A stretch of DNA of 64,000 bases, taken from NCBI GenBank assembly GCA_049115695.1, contig JAGDZR010000017.1, positions 259,010-323,009 on the forward strand, read 5' to 3'. The position numbers and the translations under genes are program-made. Positions 8,910 to 17,263 of this stretch are shown here, piece by piece; the stretch's first letter is position 1, and each line of letters begins with the position of its first letter. The notes beneath the pieces are model-generated. The model saw only the letters and a program-made list of their open reading frames with translations. It was not told where the DNA came from and searched no databases. This DNA comes from JAGDZR01 sp049115695. GTDB lineage: Bacteria; Bacteroidota; Bacteroidia; Cytophagales; Cyclobacteriaceae.

Positions 8910-9518
8910 TTTCCAGTTTACACCCCTGGTAGTCATCAACGGAGGTAATCTTTTTTGCTTTTTATACGTATTTGCCATTTCGATCCGCAAGCCTGTCTGT
9001 TCGATTCGTGAGTGAATCTTTGTGTATTTCTGAGTGAATTGACCCGGATTACAATCCGCACCAGTTTATTTCGTATTTGCCATTTCGACGGAATGAGAAA
9101 TCTAACCACAGTAATGGAGCAACATAACCCCAGCAGAGAGATTATACACGCTAACCCATCACTACAGTCATTCCCGCGGATCTGTCTGTCCGATCGGGAG
9201 TGAATTTTTGTGTAATACTGAGTGAATTGACCCGGATTACAATCCGTGGCAATTTAGAATCTTTGCTGTAACGCGCTATCGTTTCTTGAAAGCGAGAATC
9301 CTGAATTGATTATCCTCGTGATGCAAAGTCGCCATTCTGGCGAGACTGCTAAACTTGATATCCGGAACTAACACCCCTGCAGTCATTCCCGAAGGGAATC
9401 TTTGCTGTAACGCGCTATCGTTTTTCTTGAATGCGAGAATCCTGAATCGATTAACTATCTGAGGCAAAGCTGGCATTCGTACGAGACAGCATGATATAAA
9501 ATTTATTGGGAGCAATTT
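8910..9518. repeat. Gene-free 609-base region with two families of diverged direct repeats
   Basis: Family A: 8985-9060 and 9174-9247 are about 75 bases each and share a 29-base identical block ending in the small inverted repeat CGGATT-AC-AATCCG. Family B: 9257-9346 and 9396-9488 are about 90 bases each, both starting GAATCTTTGCTGTAACGCGC. Fragments such as AGTCATTCCCGAAGGGAATC (a REP-like palindrome) and TTTGCCATTTCGA (twice) join them. I find no credible reading frame here. Such mosaics are typical of decayed intergenic repeat elements rather than CRISPR. Confidence 0.7.
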
Positions 9519-10580
9519 TCAGTACCGGAACTCTACTCCGTTTGGACCCCTGCCAGCCGTGAGTGTTTTCCGTTCCACACGATCTTCATCGTAAACATGT
9601 ATAATGCCATTAGCCTGGAAACCCTGGTTGTCTGCTACATAGATCCAGTCAAATTTGTCCACTCCAAGACCATAAATACCAACTGCATCGCTCACGGTAA
9701 CAAACTCAACTGGGACTGTTGTCCCCGGTGCACCTACATTGTATTTAAAGACTGTGTTTCCAGCCGAATAAAAGATGTGAACACCAGTGACATCAGAGGC
9801 GATTTTCGTCGAAATATTGACCCCTAGTTCTTCAATATGATCAACTTCATTGGCAGAGTTAATGCGCACCAACTGACCATCATTGGCAGGACTCCAGTCC
9901 TCTTTATATCCTCCCGCACAGGCCACCCATATATTACCACCCTGATCACGGATCATTTGTCCTGGGCCTGGACCAACAGCTACAGTTTCCGTGACAGTTT
10001 CCGTATCCATATTGATGATGGAAACAGTATTGGACCAACCATTTGCAACATATAGGGTGTTACCGGCTTTGATGATGCCATCAGGACCATATCCAACCTC
10101 AATTTGATTTAGAAGCTCACCAGATTCCAAATTGATAATTGAAACGCGTCCGGTCGCAACAAAGCTCACCCATTCGGTAATATATCCTTTACCATTGTGT
10201 GAGGTCATGTATCGTGGATAAGCAACTGTTGATGAGTCAAGCGTATATAATGATTCGAATGTATAGGCATTTACCACTTCAACTTTATGGCTATTATTTG
10301 ATAGGATGAAGGCCTTTTCACCATCAAAGTGAAGATCTTGAATAACATCCCCCAGAATCCTTCCTCCATTGACCGAATTGAAGATTGCTGCTGCGTGAGT
10401 GTCATCATCGTCGAAATGGGAAATAGAACCGTCACTCGCTCCAAACGACCCTTCGTTGATCACAAAGGCCCCTGTTTCAAAGGCCCCCTTGGAGATAGGC
10501 TCATCATCACCACCACACGCAGTTAGCAGTATGAGTACAAATAAAGACATCAACGGTATGATTTGTTTTTGCAGTTTCAT
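9519..10580 (-). CDS. DUF5074-type beta-propeller lipoprotein of the B12 receptor operon
   Basis: The 353-residue protein has a lipobox (LILLTACGGDDE). The rest reads as a YVTN/YncE-like beta-propeller with repeating units such as NTLYVANGWSNTVSIINMDT and GKGYITEWVS. Proteins of this kind (DUF5074) are common beside cobalamin TonB receptors in Bacteroidota and are thought to be surface-exposed accessory proteins for corrinoid capture. Its ATG overlaps the stop of the receptor gene (ATGA, 10577-10580), so the two are translationally coupled and share riboswitch control. No catalytic residues are evident. Confidence 0.82.
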   Translation of the reverse strand: MKLQKQIIPLMSLFVLILLTACGGDDEPISKGAFETGAFVINEGSFGASDGSISHFDDDDTHAAAIFNSVNGGRILGDVIQDLHFDGEKAFILSNNSHKVEVVNAYTFESLYTLDSSTVAYPRYMTSHNGKGYITEWVSFVATGRVSIINLESGELLNQIEVGYGPDGIIKAGNTLYVANGWSNTVSIINMDTETVTETVAVGPGPGQMIRDQGGNIWVACAGGYKEDWSPANDGQLVRINSANEVDHIEELGVNISTKIASDVTGVHIFYSAGNTVFKYNVGAPGTTVPVEFVTVSDAVGIYGLGVDKFDWIYVADNQGFQANGIIHVYDEDRVERKTLTAGRGPNGVEFRY

Positions 10581-12427
10581 AATGAAATGGATAATTGAAT
10601 TTGATAATTGATACCAGGCATAGCCCGATTTATAAGATTTTCGTAGTAGGTGTTAAAAATATTGTTGACTCGAGCAGTAACGCGACTGTCCACTTTCCAT
10701 GCCTTGAATGAATAGCTCGTGGAGCAATTGGTGATAAAGAATGCCGGAACAGAGGCAAAGGCGGTATTGTCCAATGAAGTATATCTCAACCCGGTATAGG
10801 CATTAGCCAATTCTGCTGACCATGACCCCCATGTCAATCGATTGGCAAAATAACCGGACAATTTAGGAACATAGGGAAGTTGATTTCCAACTAACGAGGA
10901 AGATGGATAATCACTCATATTGAGAGATTGCTGCACCGATCCTGAGATAGATGTTTGAAGCGTAGCACGATTCCAGGTTGCTGTCAGATTGTGGTGAGTT
11001 TCCAAACCATGAATATGAACTTTTCTTATATTTTCTGGTGACCAAAATCCAGCATCAACTGGCGTCCATAGAATCCAATGGGTCGATCGGGTGGCAAAAA
11101 CTGTGATGTTACCGCTGTATTGAAGATGAGAAGTTTTCAGTGTCAGATCGAACCCACCTTCAAAATTGTGGCTTTTTTCAGGCTTCAGGTTGTGATTGCC
11201 TCCGGGTTGCCAGTATAGATCATTTAGGGTTGGGATTCTAAAGCCAGCTGCATATTGGGATTTGAAATAAAGATCGATATTTCTATTTGATACGACTTGT
11301 TGTTTAATGCCAAATGTTGGGGCAATTGCTGGTTGCTTCAAAGAATTTAACGCTTGTCTATGACCTGCAGATAGCGTGGTTTTACCGATTACCCTTTTGA
11401 GATTTGCGAAGAGGTCTACTTGGATTAATTTTTCTTGTTGAGCATAATTGTTTGAAGATGCAGTAGCGTGATTGATCAATGAGCCAGCTGTGAATAACCA
11501 GCCGCTCTTTTCACCTGTGAACTTGGTGGAAAATGAGTTGGATCCTGTAAGGGTAATCAGGCTGTCATTGTAAATCCAATGCTCTTTAAATACGCCAAGG
11601 GTATTGGACCAGGAACCCAATGGCAAGTCAATGGTGTAATCCAATACCCCCTTGACTGTATTAAACAACATGTGGTCATTACCACTAAGGTTTGTGATCG
11701 AGGGTTGAATTTCACGATCATTTCTCAGTAATATGAAATCCCCGGAAATCGTGTGATTTTTGTGTTGGAATTGAAGAGTTTGTTTGAGACCATAGGCTAT
11801 TATTTCAGCATTTACCTGCTGTTGTGTAAGGTCTGTTCCCTTTAGCTTGTACGGGAAATTGTTCTCGAGTTTACTTCCAATGATAGCCGTGGCTCCAGTC
11901 CATTTTCCAGAAAAGTAATGGCCCTTAAGGTTGCCTTTGTATCCACCGAAGCTGGATTGCTCCAGCTCTATTTTGAGCTTATTTCTTTTGAAATACTGGA
12001 AGTGATCAATAAAAACCGTTCCGCCAATGGATCCTGAACCGTACAAAGTCCCACCACTTCCTGCCTGAACTCCCAGGTGATCAATGAGGCCTGTTGACCA
12101 AAGTGAGAAATCAGTTTGACCCAATGATGGTGAATTGGTGGGTAAACCATGCCAAAGCACGTTGGTGTGTGAGGCATCAGTTCCTCTGAAGGAAATAGTG
12201 GCCAATTGCCCATTTCCATATTGTTTGAAATATATGCCAGGAATAGAAGTTATTGATTGATCCAGATTAGCCATATTTTCTGTGGGTAATGCAGACACAG
12301 TAGCACCAGTAGCAAATTTGGGATAGGCAAAACCAGGAACTATCAGACTATCCAGGTATACAGTATCGATTTGGGCATGTAAACTTATGCTCAATACACA
12401 ACTCAATACGAAGGAAAAACACCTCAC
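10577..12427 (-). CDS. btuB: BtuB-like TonB-dependent cobalamin receptor
   Basis: The open frame extends up to an ATG at 12529, but that ATG lies inside the conserved core of the cobalamin riboswitch. I therefore choose GTG 12427, which begins a good signal peptide (RCFSFVLSCVLSISLHAQ) and gives 616 residues. The plug domain follows (GIYFKQYGNGQLATISFRG, then LYGSGSIGGTVF), then a 22-strand barrel ending in an aromatic-rich strand. It takes up B12 across the outer membrane with TonB energy. ATG 12481 is a possible but poorer start. The DUF5074 gene overlaps its end. Substrate is inferred from the riboswitch and the btuFCD neighbours. Confidence 0.88.
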   Translation of the reverse strand: MRCFSFVLSCVLSISLHAQIDTVYLDSLIVPGFAYPKFATGATVSALPTENMANLDQSITSIPGIYFKQYGNGQLATISFRGTDASHTNVLWHGLPTNSPSLGQTDFSLWSTGLIDHLGVQAGSGGTLYGSGSIGGTVFIDHFQYFKRNKLKIELEQSSFGGYKGNLKGHYFSGKWTGATAIIGSKLENNFPYKLKGTDLTQQQVNAEIIAYGLKQTLQFQHKNHTISGDFILLRNDREIQPSITNLSGNDHMLFNTVKGVLDYTIDLPLGSWSNTLGVFKEHWIYNDSLITLTGSNSFSTKFTGEKSGWLFTAGSLINHATASSNNYAQQEKLIQVDLFANLKRVIGKTTLSAGHRQALNSLKQPAIAPTFGIKQQVVSNRNIDLYFKSQYAAGFRIPTLNDLYWQPGGNHNLKPEKSHNFEGGFDLTLKTSHLQYSGNITVFATRSTHWILWTPVDAGFWSPENIRKVHIHGLETHHNLTATWNRATLQTSISGSVQQSLNMSDYPSSSLVGNQLPYVPKLSGYFANRLTWGSWSAELANAYTGLRYTSLDNTAFASVPAFFITNCSTSYSFKAWKVDSRVTARVNNIFNTYYENLINRAMPGINYQIQLSISL

Positions 12428-12457
12428 AATGTTGAAAATATCTACAGGACAACCATT

Positions 12458-12478
12458 CTTATCTTCACCCGAGATAAG
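12458..12478 (-). promoter_or_regulatory. Small hairpin between the riboswitch and the btuB start
   Basis: CTTATCT and AGATAAG form a 7-bp stem with a 7-base loop, between the B12 box and the GTG at 12427. It could be part of the expression platform that hides the translation start when B12 is bound. This role is inferred only from position. Confidence 0.4.
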
Positions 12479-12491
12479 CATTACCATTGAA

Positions 12492-12645
12492 TTTGGCAGG
12501 TCTCCTGGCTTGCCTCGTTTCACATTCACCTTCCCGTATTATAACAGTGGTCTTGTAGATATGAACCTTTCTGAGGCTTACAGTTGCGGGCACAGCTTTC
12601 GATTTTCAACTTAAGTAGATCACGAAATTCCCTTTTCATTTAGAA
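12492..12645 (-). promoter_or_regulatory. Cobalamin (AdoCbl-class) riboswitch
   Basis: On the minus strand the classic elements appear in order: AAAAGGGAA near the 5' side, GCTGTGCCCGCAACTGTAAG (12577-12596), GACCACTG, GGGAAGG, and the B12 box AGCCAGGAGACCTGCC (12495-12510). All match the conserved Rfam-type cobalamin core, and the spacing is normal. It lies in the leader of btuB and should lower its expression when cobalamin is plentiful. The shape of the P1 stem was not resolved by eye, so the outer limits are approximate. Confidence 0.95.
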
Positions 12646-12681
12646 CCATTGGTCAACAGTTCCAAACACCAAACTCGAGAA

Positions 12682-12711
12682 CAAAAGTAGAGGTTTGCTC
12701 ATTACGTACAA
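12682..12711 (-). promoter_or_regulatory. Bacteroidota-type promoter of the btuB operon
   Basis: On the minus strand TTG (12709-12711) and TACTTTTG (12682-12689) are 19 bases apart. This is a full match to the -33 TTG / -7 TAnnTTTG consensus of Bacteroidota primary sigma factor. Transcription would start near 12676, about 30 bases before the riboswitch core. Confidence 0.7.
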
Positions 12712-12742
12712 GCGAATTGGTTTTTTTTATCAATTTTGGCAC

Positions 12743-13795
12743 ATGAATAAAATCGCGCCGCTGTTGCTGATCTTGTGTGCTTGTCAGGTAAAAAATTCTG
12801 ATATGGCTCAATCTAAAGTTTCAGGGTCGATTGTCTATGCGGAAAAGTTTGACATACAAGACGGTATATTGATCAATTATGAACCATGGCCAGGTGCTCA
12901 GTTTCCGAAGAAGTATGATTTGAAAGAGGCGCCAGAGCGAATCATTGTTACTTCGACCACTCACTTGACCTATCTGGAGATGCTTGGCGTTGATGAAACA
13001 CTGGTAGGATTTCCGGGAACCAGCTACATTTATTCGGAAAAGATTAATAATCGGGTGGTTGATGGACATATTGTGGATTTAGGCTCTGATGGCCAAATCA
13101 ACATTGAACTGGTGATGGCATCTCAGCCAGATGTGGTTGTTGCCTATGATATGGGAGGAGAATCGTCCAGTCTTGATAAGTTGATTGAGGCAGGTATCCC
13201 TGTTATTTACAACTCTGATTTTTTGGAAACCAGTGCGCTAGGCAGAGCTGAATGGCTTAAGTTCTTTGGTGCATTGTTTCATAAGGAAGCGATGGCAGAT
13301 TCTATATTTGGCGCTATCAGCAGCCGGTACCAAGACTATCAATCTTTGGTGGAAAAAATCCCTAACAAACCAGCCGTTTTTAGCGGCGTGATGTATGGTG
13401 ATGTTTGGTTTTTACCAGGGGGTAACAATTGGGCAGCTCAATTCTATCAAGATGCTGGTGCTCAATACATTTGGGAAAATGATACCACTGGAGGCTGGTT
13501 AGAAGTTAGCTTTGAAACCGTGCTTGATAAGGCGGGGAAGGCAGATTATTGGGTAGGTGTAGGAACGTTTACTAATTTGGATGAAATAGTTGCTCAAGAT
13601 GAAAGATATGGAGCATTTCAGGCATTTCAGAAGGATAAGGTTTATTCATTTTCAAAGAGAGTAGGTCCTGGAGGAGGGTTCGATTTTTTTGAATCCGGTT
13701 ATGCCAGACCAGATATCATTCTTGGGGATTTGATTAAAATATTTCATTCGGATTTGATGGATCACGACCTCTATTATTACGAAAAACTGAAATGA
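12743..13795 (+). CDS. btuF: BtuF-like ABC transporter substrate-binding lipoprotein
   Basis: The frame is open from 12695, but ATG 12743 directly begins a lipoprotein signal (MNKIAPLLLILCACQ), so this start is used, giving 350 residues. The mature part is a FecCD-family periplasmic binding protein: PERIIVTSTTHLTYLEMLG at the start of lobe 1, then QPDVVVAYDMGG, the long linking helix, and PAVFSGVMYGDVWFLPGG in lobe 2. It should bind corrinoid and deliver it to the BtuC permease, whose ATG overlaps this stop codon (13792-13795). Cobalamin rather than siderophore specificity is inferred from the riboswitch and receptor next door. Confidence 0.85.
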   Translation: MNKIAPLLLILCACQVKNSDMAQSKVSGSIVYAEKFDIQDGILINYEPWPGAQFPKKYDLKEAPERIIVTSTTHLTYLEMLGVDETLVGFPGTSYIYSEKINNRVVDGHIVDLGSDGQINIELVMASQPDVVVAYDMGGESSSLDKLIEAGIPVIYNSDFLETSALGRAEWLKFFGALFHKEAMADSIFGAISSRYQDYQSLVEKIPNKPAVFSGVMYGDVWFLPGGNNWAAQFYQDAGAQYIWENDTTGGWLEVSFETVLDKAGKADYWVGVGTFTNLDEIVAQDERYGAFQAFQKDKVYSFSKRVGPGGGFDFFESGYARPDIILGDLIKIFHSDLMDHDLYYYEKLK

Positions 13796-14853
13796 TTAAT
13801 CAGGATGTAAGTAAGCCCGCCACTCGATGGGGTATTGTTCTTTTAACTGCCTCCATTGGTTTAGTCATAATTCTAATGCTTAATATCAGTTTAGGGTCTG
13901 TAGATATTCCGATTAGTGCCATTGGTAGCTATCTCTTCAAAGGAACGACTTCAAATGGGAGTTGGGACCTGATCATTGGGAATTTCCGACTGCCTAAATC
14001 CATTACCGCGATGCTAGCTGGTGCAGCCCTTGGGATTAGTGGGTTGCAAATGCAAACGCTATTTAAAAATCCACTTGCCGGACCTTACGTGTTGGGAATA
14101 AGTTCGGGAGCGGGACTTGGCGCTGCGTTAGCCATTTTTCTTGGATTTCAGTTTGGTTCATTCCTGGAATTGACAGGCCTGGCTCGAGGTTGGCTAATGG
14201 TCGTGTCCTCAGGATTAGGCGCATTCTTGGTCTTGCTGGTAGTAGTATTGTCATCGAGTCGCCTCAAAGATGGAGTCACCTTGCTTATTGTGGGTTTGAT
14301 GTTTGGTGCTGCATCAGGCGCCTTAGTGAGCATCCTGCAGTTTTTCAGCCAAGCGGATAATATTCAAGCCTATGTCATTTGGTCGTTTGGTAGCCTTGGA
14401 AGTCTTTCATGGACCGAACTCAAATTATTCATTCCAATTATCACCATAGGGCTCATTATGTCGATTTTTTTATCCAAGCCTCTTAATGCGCTGCTGTTGG
14501 GAGAGAGCTATGCCGGATCACTCGGATTGAACATCAAAAGATCAAGGTTTTTAATCATTGTCAATACAAGTTTGCTTGCGGGAACAGTTACGGCGTTTTG
14601 TGGCCCCATTGCATTTATTGGAATTGCGCTTCCGCACGTGGCGCGAATGCTTTTTTCAACAACCAATCATTTATTACTTACACCATTGATTATTTTACTG
14701 GGAGCCACTGCTATGTTGCTTTTCGACCTAATCGCTCAATTGCCTGGAGTAGAAGCAACATTGCCGATCAATGCGGTTACGGCTATTCTGGGAGCGCCAT
14801 TTGTGATCTATCTCATCCTGAGAAAGAGAAGCCTGAACTACAGCTACGCATGA
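13792..14853 (+). CDS. btuC: BtuC-like FecCD-family ABC permease
   Basis: The 353-residue protein has about ten membrane helices and the family signatures FRLPKSITAMLAGAALGISG, FKNPLAGPYVLGISSGAGLG and CGPIAFIGIALPHVAR. It forms the inner-membrane channel for the cobalamin importer, probably as a homodimer with two BtuD subunits. Its start overlaps the end of btuF and its stop overlaps the start of btuD (ATGA at 14850-14853), so the three genes form one tightly coupled operon. Confidence 0.92.
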   Translation: MINQDVSKPATRWGIVLLTASIGLVIILMLNISLGSVDIPISAIGSYLFKGTTSNGSWDLIIGNFRLPKSITAMLAGAALGISGLQMQTLFKNPLAGPYVLGISSGAGLGAALAIFLGFQFGSFLELTGLARGWLMVVSSGLGAFLVLLVVVLSSSRLKDGVTLLIVGLMFGAASGALVSILQFFSQADNIQAYVIWSFGSLGSLSWTELKLFIPIITIGLIMSIFLSKPLNALLLGESYAGSLGLNIKRSRFLIIVNTSLLAGTVTAFCGPIAFIGIALPHVARMLFSTTNHLLLTPLIILLGATAMLLFDLIAQLPGVEATLPINAVTAILGAPFVIYLILRKRSLNYSYA

Positions 14854-15842
14854 GTTTGATTGTCACAAAAAATCTCACAACAGGTTACAGTACCAGCAAA
14901 AGCAAAACCATTCTGTCGGAGAAAGTAAATGTCAACCTCAAAAAAGGCGAGGTGGTAGGTCTTATGGGTCAAAATGGAGTAGGCAAAACGACCTTTCTGA
15001 AAACGGTGGCGGGCATACTCAAGCCAATTGACGGTACCGTTGAAGTGGGAGGAGTTGATGTGACAGTAATGCCAAAACCAGAATTGGCCAGACGGTTGAG
15101 TATTGTCTTAACAGAAAAACCAGCAGCGGGCAACCTTTCGGTGCTTGAGTTAATTGCAATTGGCAGATATCCTTATAGCCATTGGCTAGGAATTCTAAAT
15201 AACAAGGACAGAGAGGTGATAGAATGGGCATTAAGTATCACCAATACCAACTATTTGGCAAATCGTAAATTGGGAGAATTGAGTGATGGTCAATTGCAAA
15301 AGGTGATGATTGCCAGAGCATTGGCTCAGGAAACAGGCATTATTCTTTTGGATGAACCAGGTTCACATCTCGATATGAGTAATAAAATTGAATTGGTCAA
15401 ATTGTTGAAGAAGATATCGGATGCAGGGAAGGGAGTTTTGATTTCGACTCACGATATTTTTTTGGCGACTGAACTGGCAACTGAGTTATGGCTATTTGAT
15501 TTCCAAAAGCCGGTGATTTGTGGATGCCCCGAAGATTTGATTTTGAATGGCAGCTTGTCTGAGGCGCTTTATTTGGGTCATCATAACTATGATTTCGTGC
15601 ATGGTGGTTTTGAGGATTTGGGAGCTGATGATTCAACGCTGAGTATTAGGTTTGAGGGTGATGAAAATGTCATATATTGGTTAAGAAAGGCCTGTAAACG
15701 AAATAGGATTTCCGAAGATGTCAATGCTTCGATTACTGTGAAGTGTAAGGATGAATTCGATATAGTAGAGGGTGGTGAGTCTACTAAGGTTTCGAGCATT
15801 GCTCAAGTATTAAGTCTATTGAAGACCAGAATCGATAGTTAA
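14850..15842 (+). CDS. btuD: BtuD-like ABC transporter ATPase with C-terminal extension
   Basis: An upstream in-frame ATG at 14598 would bury 250 bases in btuC; ATG 14850 overlaps the btuC stop and starts the ABC domain at once, so I use it (330 residues). Walker A is GQNGVGKTT, the signature is LSDGQLQKVMIARAL, Walker B is GIILLDEPGSHLD and the switch is STHD. About 85 residues after the switch region form an extra C-terminal domain longer than in E. coli BtuD. It energises cobalamin import with BtuC and BtuF. Confidence 0.9.
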   Translation: MSLIVTKNLTTGYSTSKSKTILSEKVNVNLKKGEVVGLMGQNGVGKTTFLKTVAGILKPIDGTVEVGGVDVTVMPKPELARRLSIVLTEKPAAGNLSVLELIAIGRYPYSHWLGILNNKDREVIEWALSITNTNYLANRKLGELSDGQLQKVMIARALAQETGIILLDEPGSHLDMSNKIELVKLLKKISDAGKGVLISTHDIFLATELATELWLFDFQKPVICGCPEDLILNGSLSEALYLGHHNYDFVHGGFEDLGADDSTLSIRFEGDENVIYWLRKACKRNRISEDVNASITVKCKDEFDIVEGGESTKVSSIAQVLSLLKTRIDS

Positions 15843-15893
15843 TGCAACTTTTATCGTAAGATTTGCATCTCACTAAAAAATAAACTTAGATAA

Positions 15894-17150
15894 ATGAGAT
15901 TGTTTGTAGTCGTAACCCTTGTGCTGGTTGGATTTCTATCAAATGCGCAGCAGCGAATGTTTGGGAAAATAACCGATGCATCTACGAATGAGCCATTACC
16001 TTTTGCGACGATTAGTTTCAAGGGCACTACAAAAGGAACGATCAGCAATAAAAATGGTGAATTCGCATTGACCATTCAAAACGAGCAAAGAAATACACCT
16101 GTTGAAATCAGTTACATAGGCTACAAATCTCAGGAGCTGAACCCAAAAGAAGGTGAAATGCTCGTTAAGCTGATTCCAGACATTTTAACACTGGATGAAC
16201 TGATCATTCGACCTTTACCACCTACAGCATATATCAAAAGAGCAGTTTCAAAATTCTCTCAAAATTATCCAACGGCTCCATTTACAAGTCAGGCTTACTA
16301 CCGTGAAAAGTTTTCGGAGAATGACGCTTTTATCAATATGACCGAAGCGGTTTTTCAATCCTATTATCCAAATTATCAGGATACTTTGGACAATCAACAT
16401 CAGTTGATTTTGCATCGGCGAGCTGATGAATTATCTGATATTGCATTTATGTCGGGTTGGGTAGATAAGCGAAATAGAAAGGATAAAAGGAAAGCAGAGA
16501 AAAAAGGAGAAGAGTATAAAGAAGAAGATCCGACAGCTGATCTGAGAGAAGGTTTTGGTGGACCAGATGTAATACTGGAAATGGATTTAATCAGGGGTCT
16601 TGACGAATGTCTGGATAGCACTATGTTCAAGAAATTCAAATACTCATTTGGGGATGGACTATTCTATCAGGGACGGGAGTTGATGGTCATTCACTTTAAG
16701 TCCAAAGGAACAGTTGACCACATGAAAAGCTCGGGAGTGATCTATTTGGATGTGGAGACCGATGCGATCGTTTCGTTGGAATATGAAGGAAAAGCGATTA
16801 TTCCTATATTGGTTCGTCCGTTGATAGCCGCCATGGGATTGGGCATAAGTAATCCTAACTACGATAAGAAAATCACCTATCAGTTCCATGAGGGGAAATG
16901 GTATCCAGATAATTTTCAGTGGCACTTTGATCTGCGTTTATCCAAATTCCATTGGATCAAGTCAAATGAGAAATCTATATTCGAGGGTGCACAAGTGTTG
17001 AAGGTGACAGACATCAATACCAGCAATCCAAATGAAATTCCTGAGGATAAGCGATTCAATACCAAAGAATCTTTCGAGGAGCAGGTGCAGAATGAGATGG
17101 GTTTAAATTGGGATGAGATCAATGTGCTCATGGCCGAAGAGGCCTTTTGA
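15894..17150 (+). CDS. Secreted protein with carboxypeptidase-like regulatory domain
   Basis: The 418-residue protein has a signal peptide ending FLSNAQ. Residues about 20-100 are a CarboxypepD_reg-like beta sandwich (MFGKITDASTNEPLPFATIS, GTISNKNGEF, EISYIGYKSQE). The remainder (AYYREKF motif near residue 140, a lysine/glutamate-rich stretch about 185-215, then beta-rich sequence) is a conserved Bacteroidota type of unknown function. There is no TonB plug or barrel. It follows btuD by 51 bases on the same strand but shows no link to B12. Probably periplasmic or outer-membrane associated. Confidence 0.7.
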   Translation: MRLFVVVTLVLVGFLSNAQQRMFGKITDASTNEPLPFATISFKGTTKGTISNKNGEFALTIQNEQRNTPVEISYIGYKSQELNPKEGEMLVKLIPDILTLDELIIRPLPPTAYIKRAVSKFSQNYPTAPFTSQAYYREKFSENDAFINMTEAVFQSYYPNYQDTLDNQHQLILHRRADELSDIAFMSGWVDKRNRKDKRKAEKKGEEYKEEDPTADLREGFGGPDVILEMDLIRGLDECLDSTMFKKFKYSFGDGLFYQGRELMVIHFKSKGTVDHMKSSGVIYLDVETDAIVSLEYEGKAIIPILVRPLIAAMGLGISNPNYDKKITYQFHEGKWYPDNFQWHFDLRLSKFHWIKSNEKSIFEGAQVLKVTDINTSNPNEIPEDKRFNTKESFEEQVQNEMGLNWDEINVLMAEEAF

Positions 17151-17263
17151 TAAAAGTGTTTTGCTCATATCTGTCCGAATTTTGACATATGATTTTGTAA
17201 AATGCTAACTTCCGTTGCTTGATTAGGAGATACCCTTAATTTTAGTCTCTTCAAAATTCATTT

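Noticed and set aside
8985..9488. CRISPR array
   Set aside because: The repeats are long (75-93 bases), diverged, only two per family and without uniform spacers; there are no cas genes.
12428..12529. Longer BtuB N terminus starting at ATG 12529
   Set aside because: This stretch encodes the B12 box and part of the riboswitch core; the signal peptide begins at GTG 12427.
12721..12742. Promoter for btuFCD at CAATTTTG (12731-12738)
   Set aside because: There is no -33 element at proper spacing, and the start would fall at the ATG itself.
14598..14849. Longer BtuD N terminus starting at ATG 14598
   Set aside because: It would lie inside btuC in another frame; ATG 14850 overlaps the btuC stop in the usual ATGA way and begins the ABC domain.
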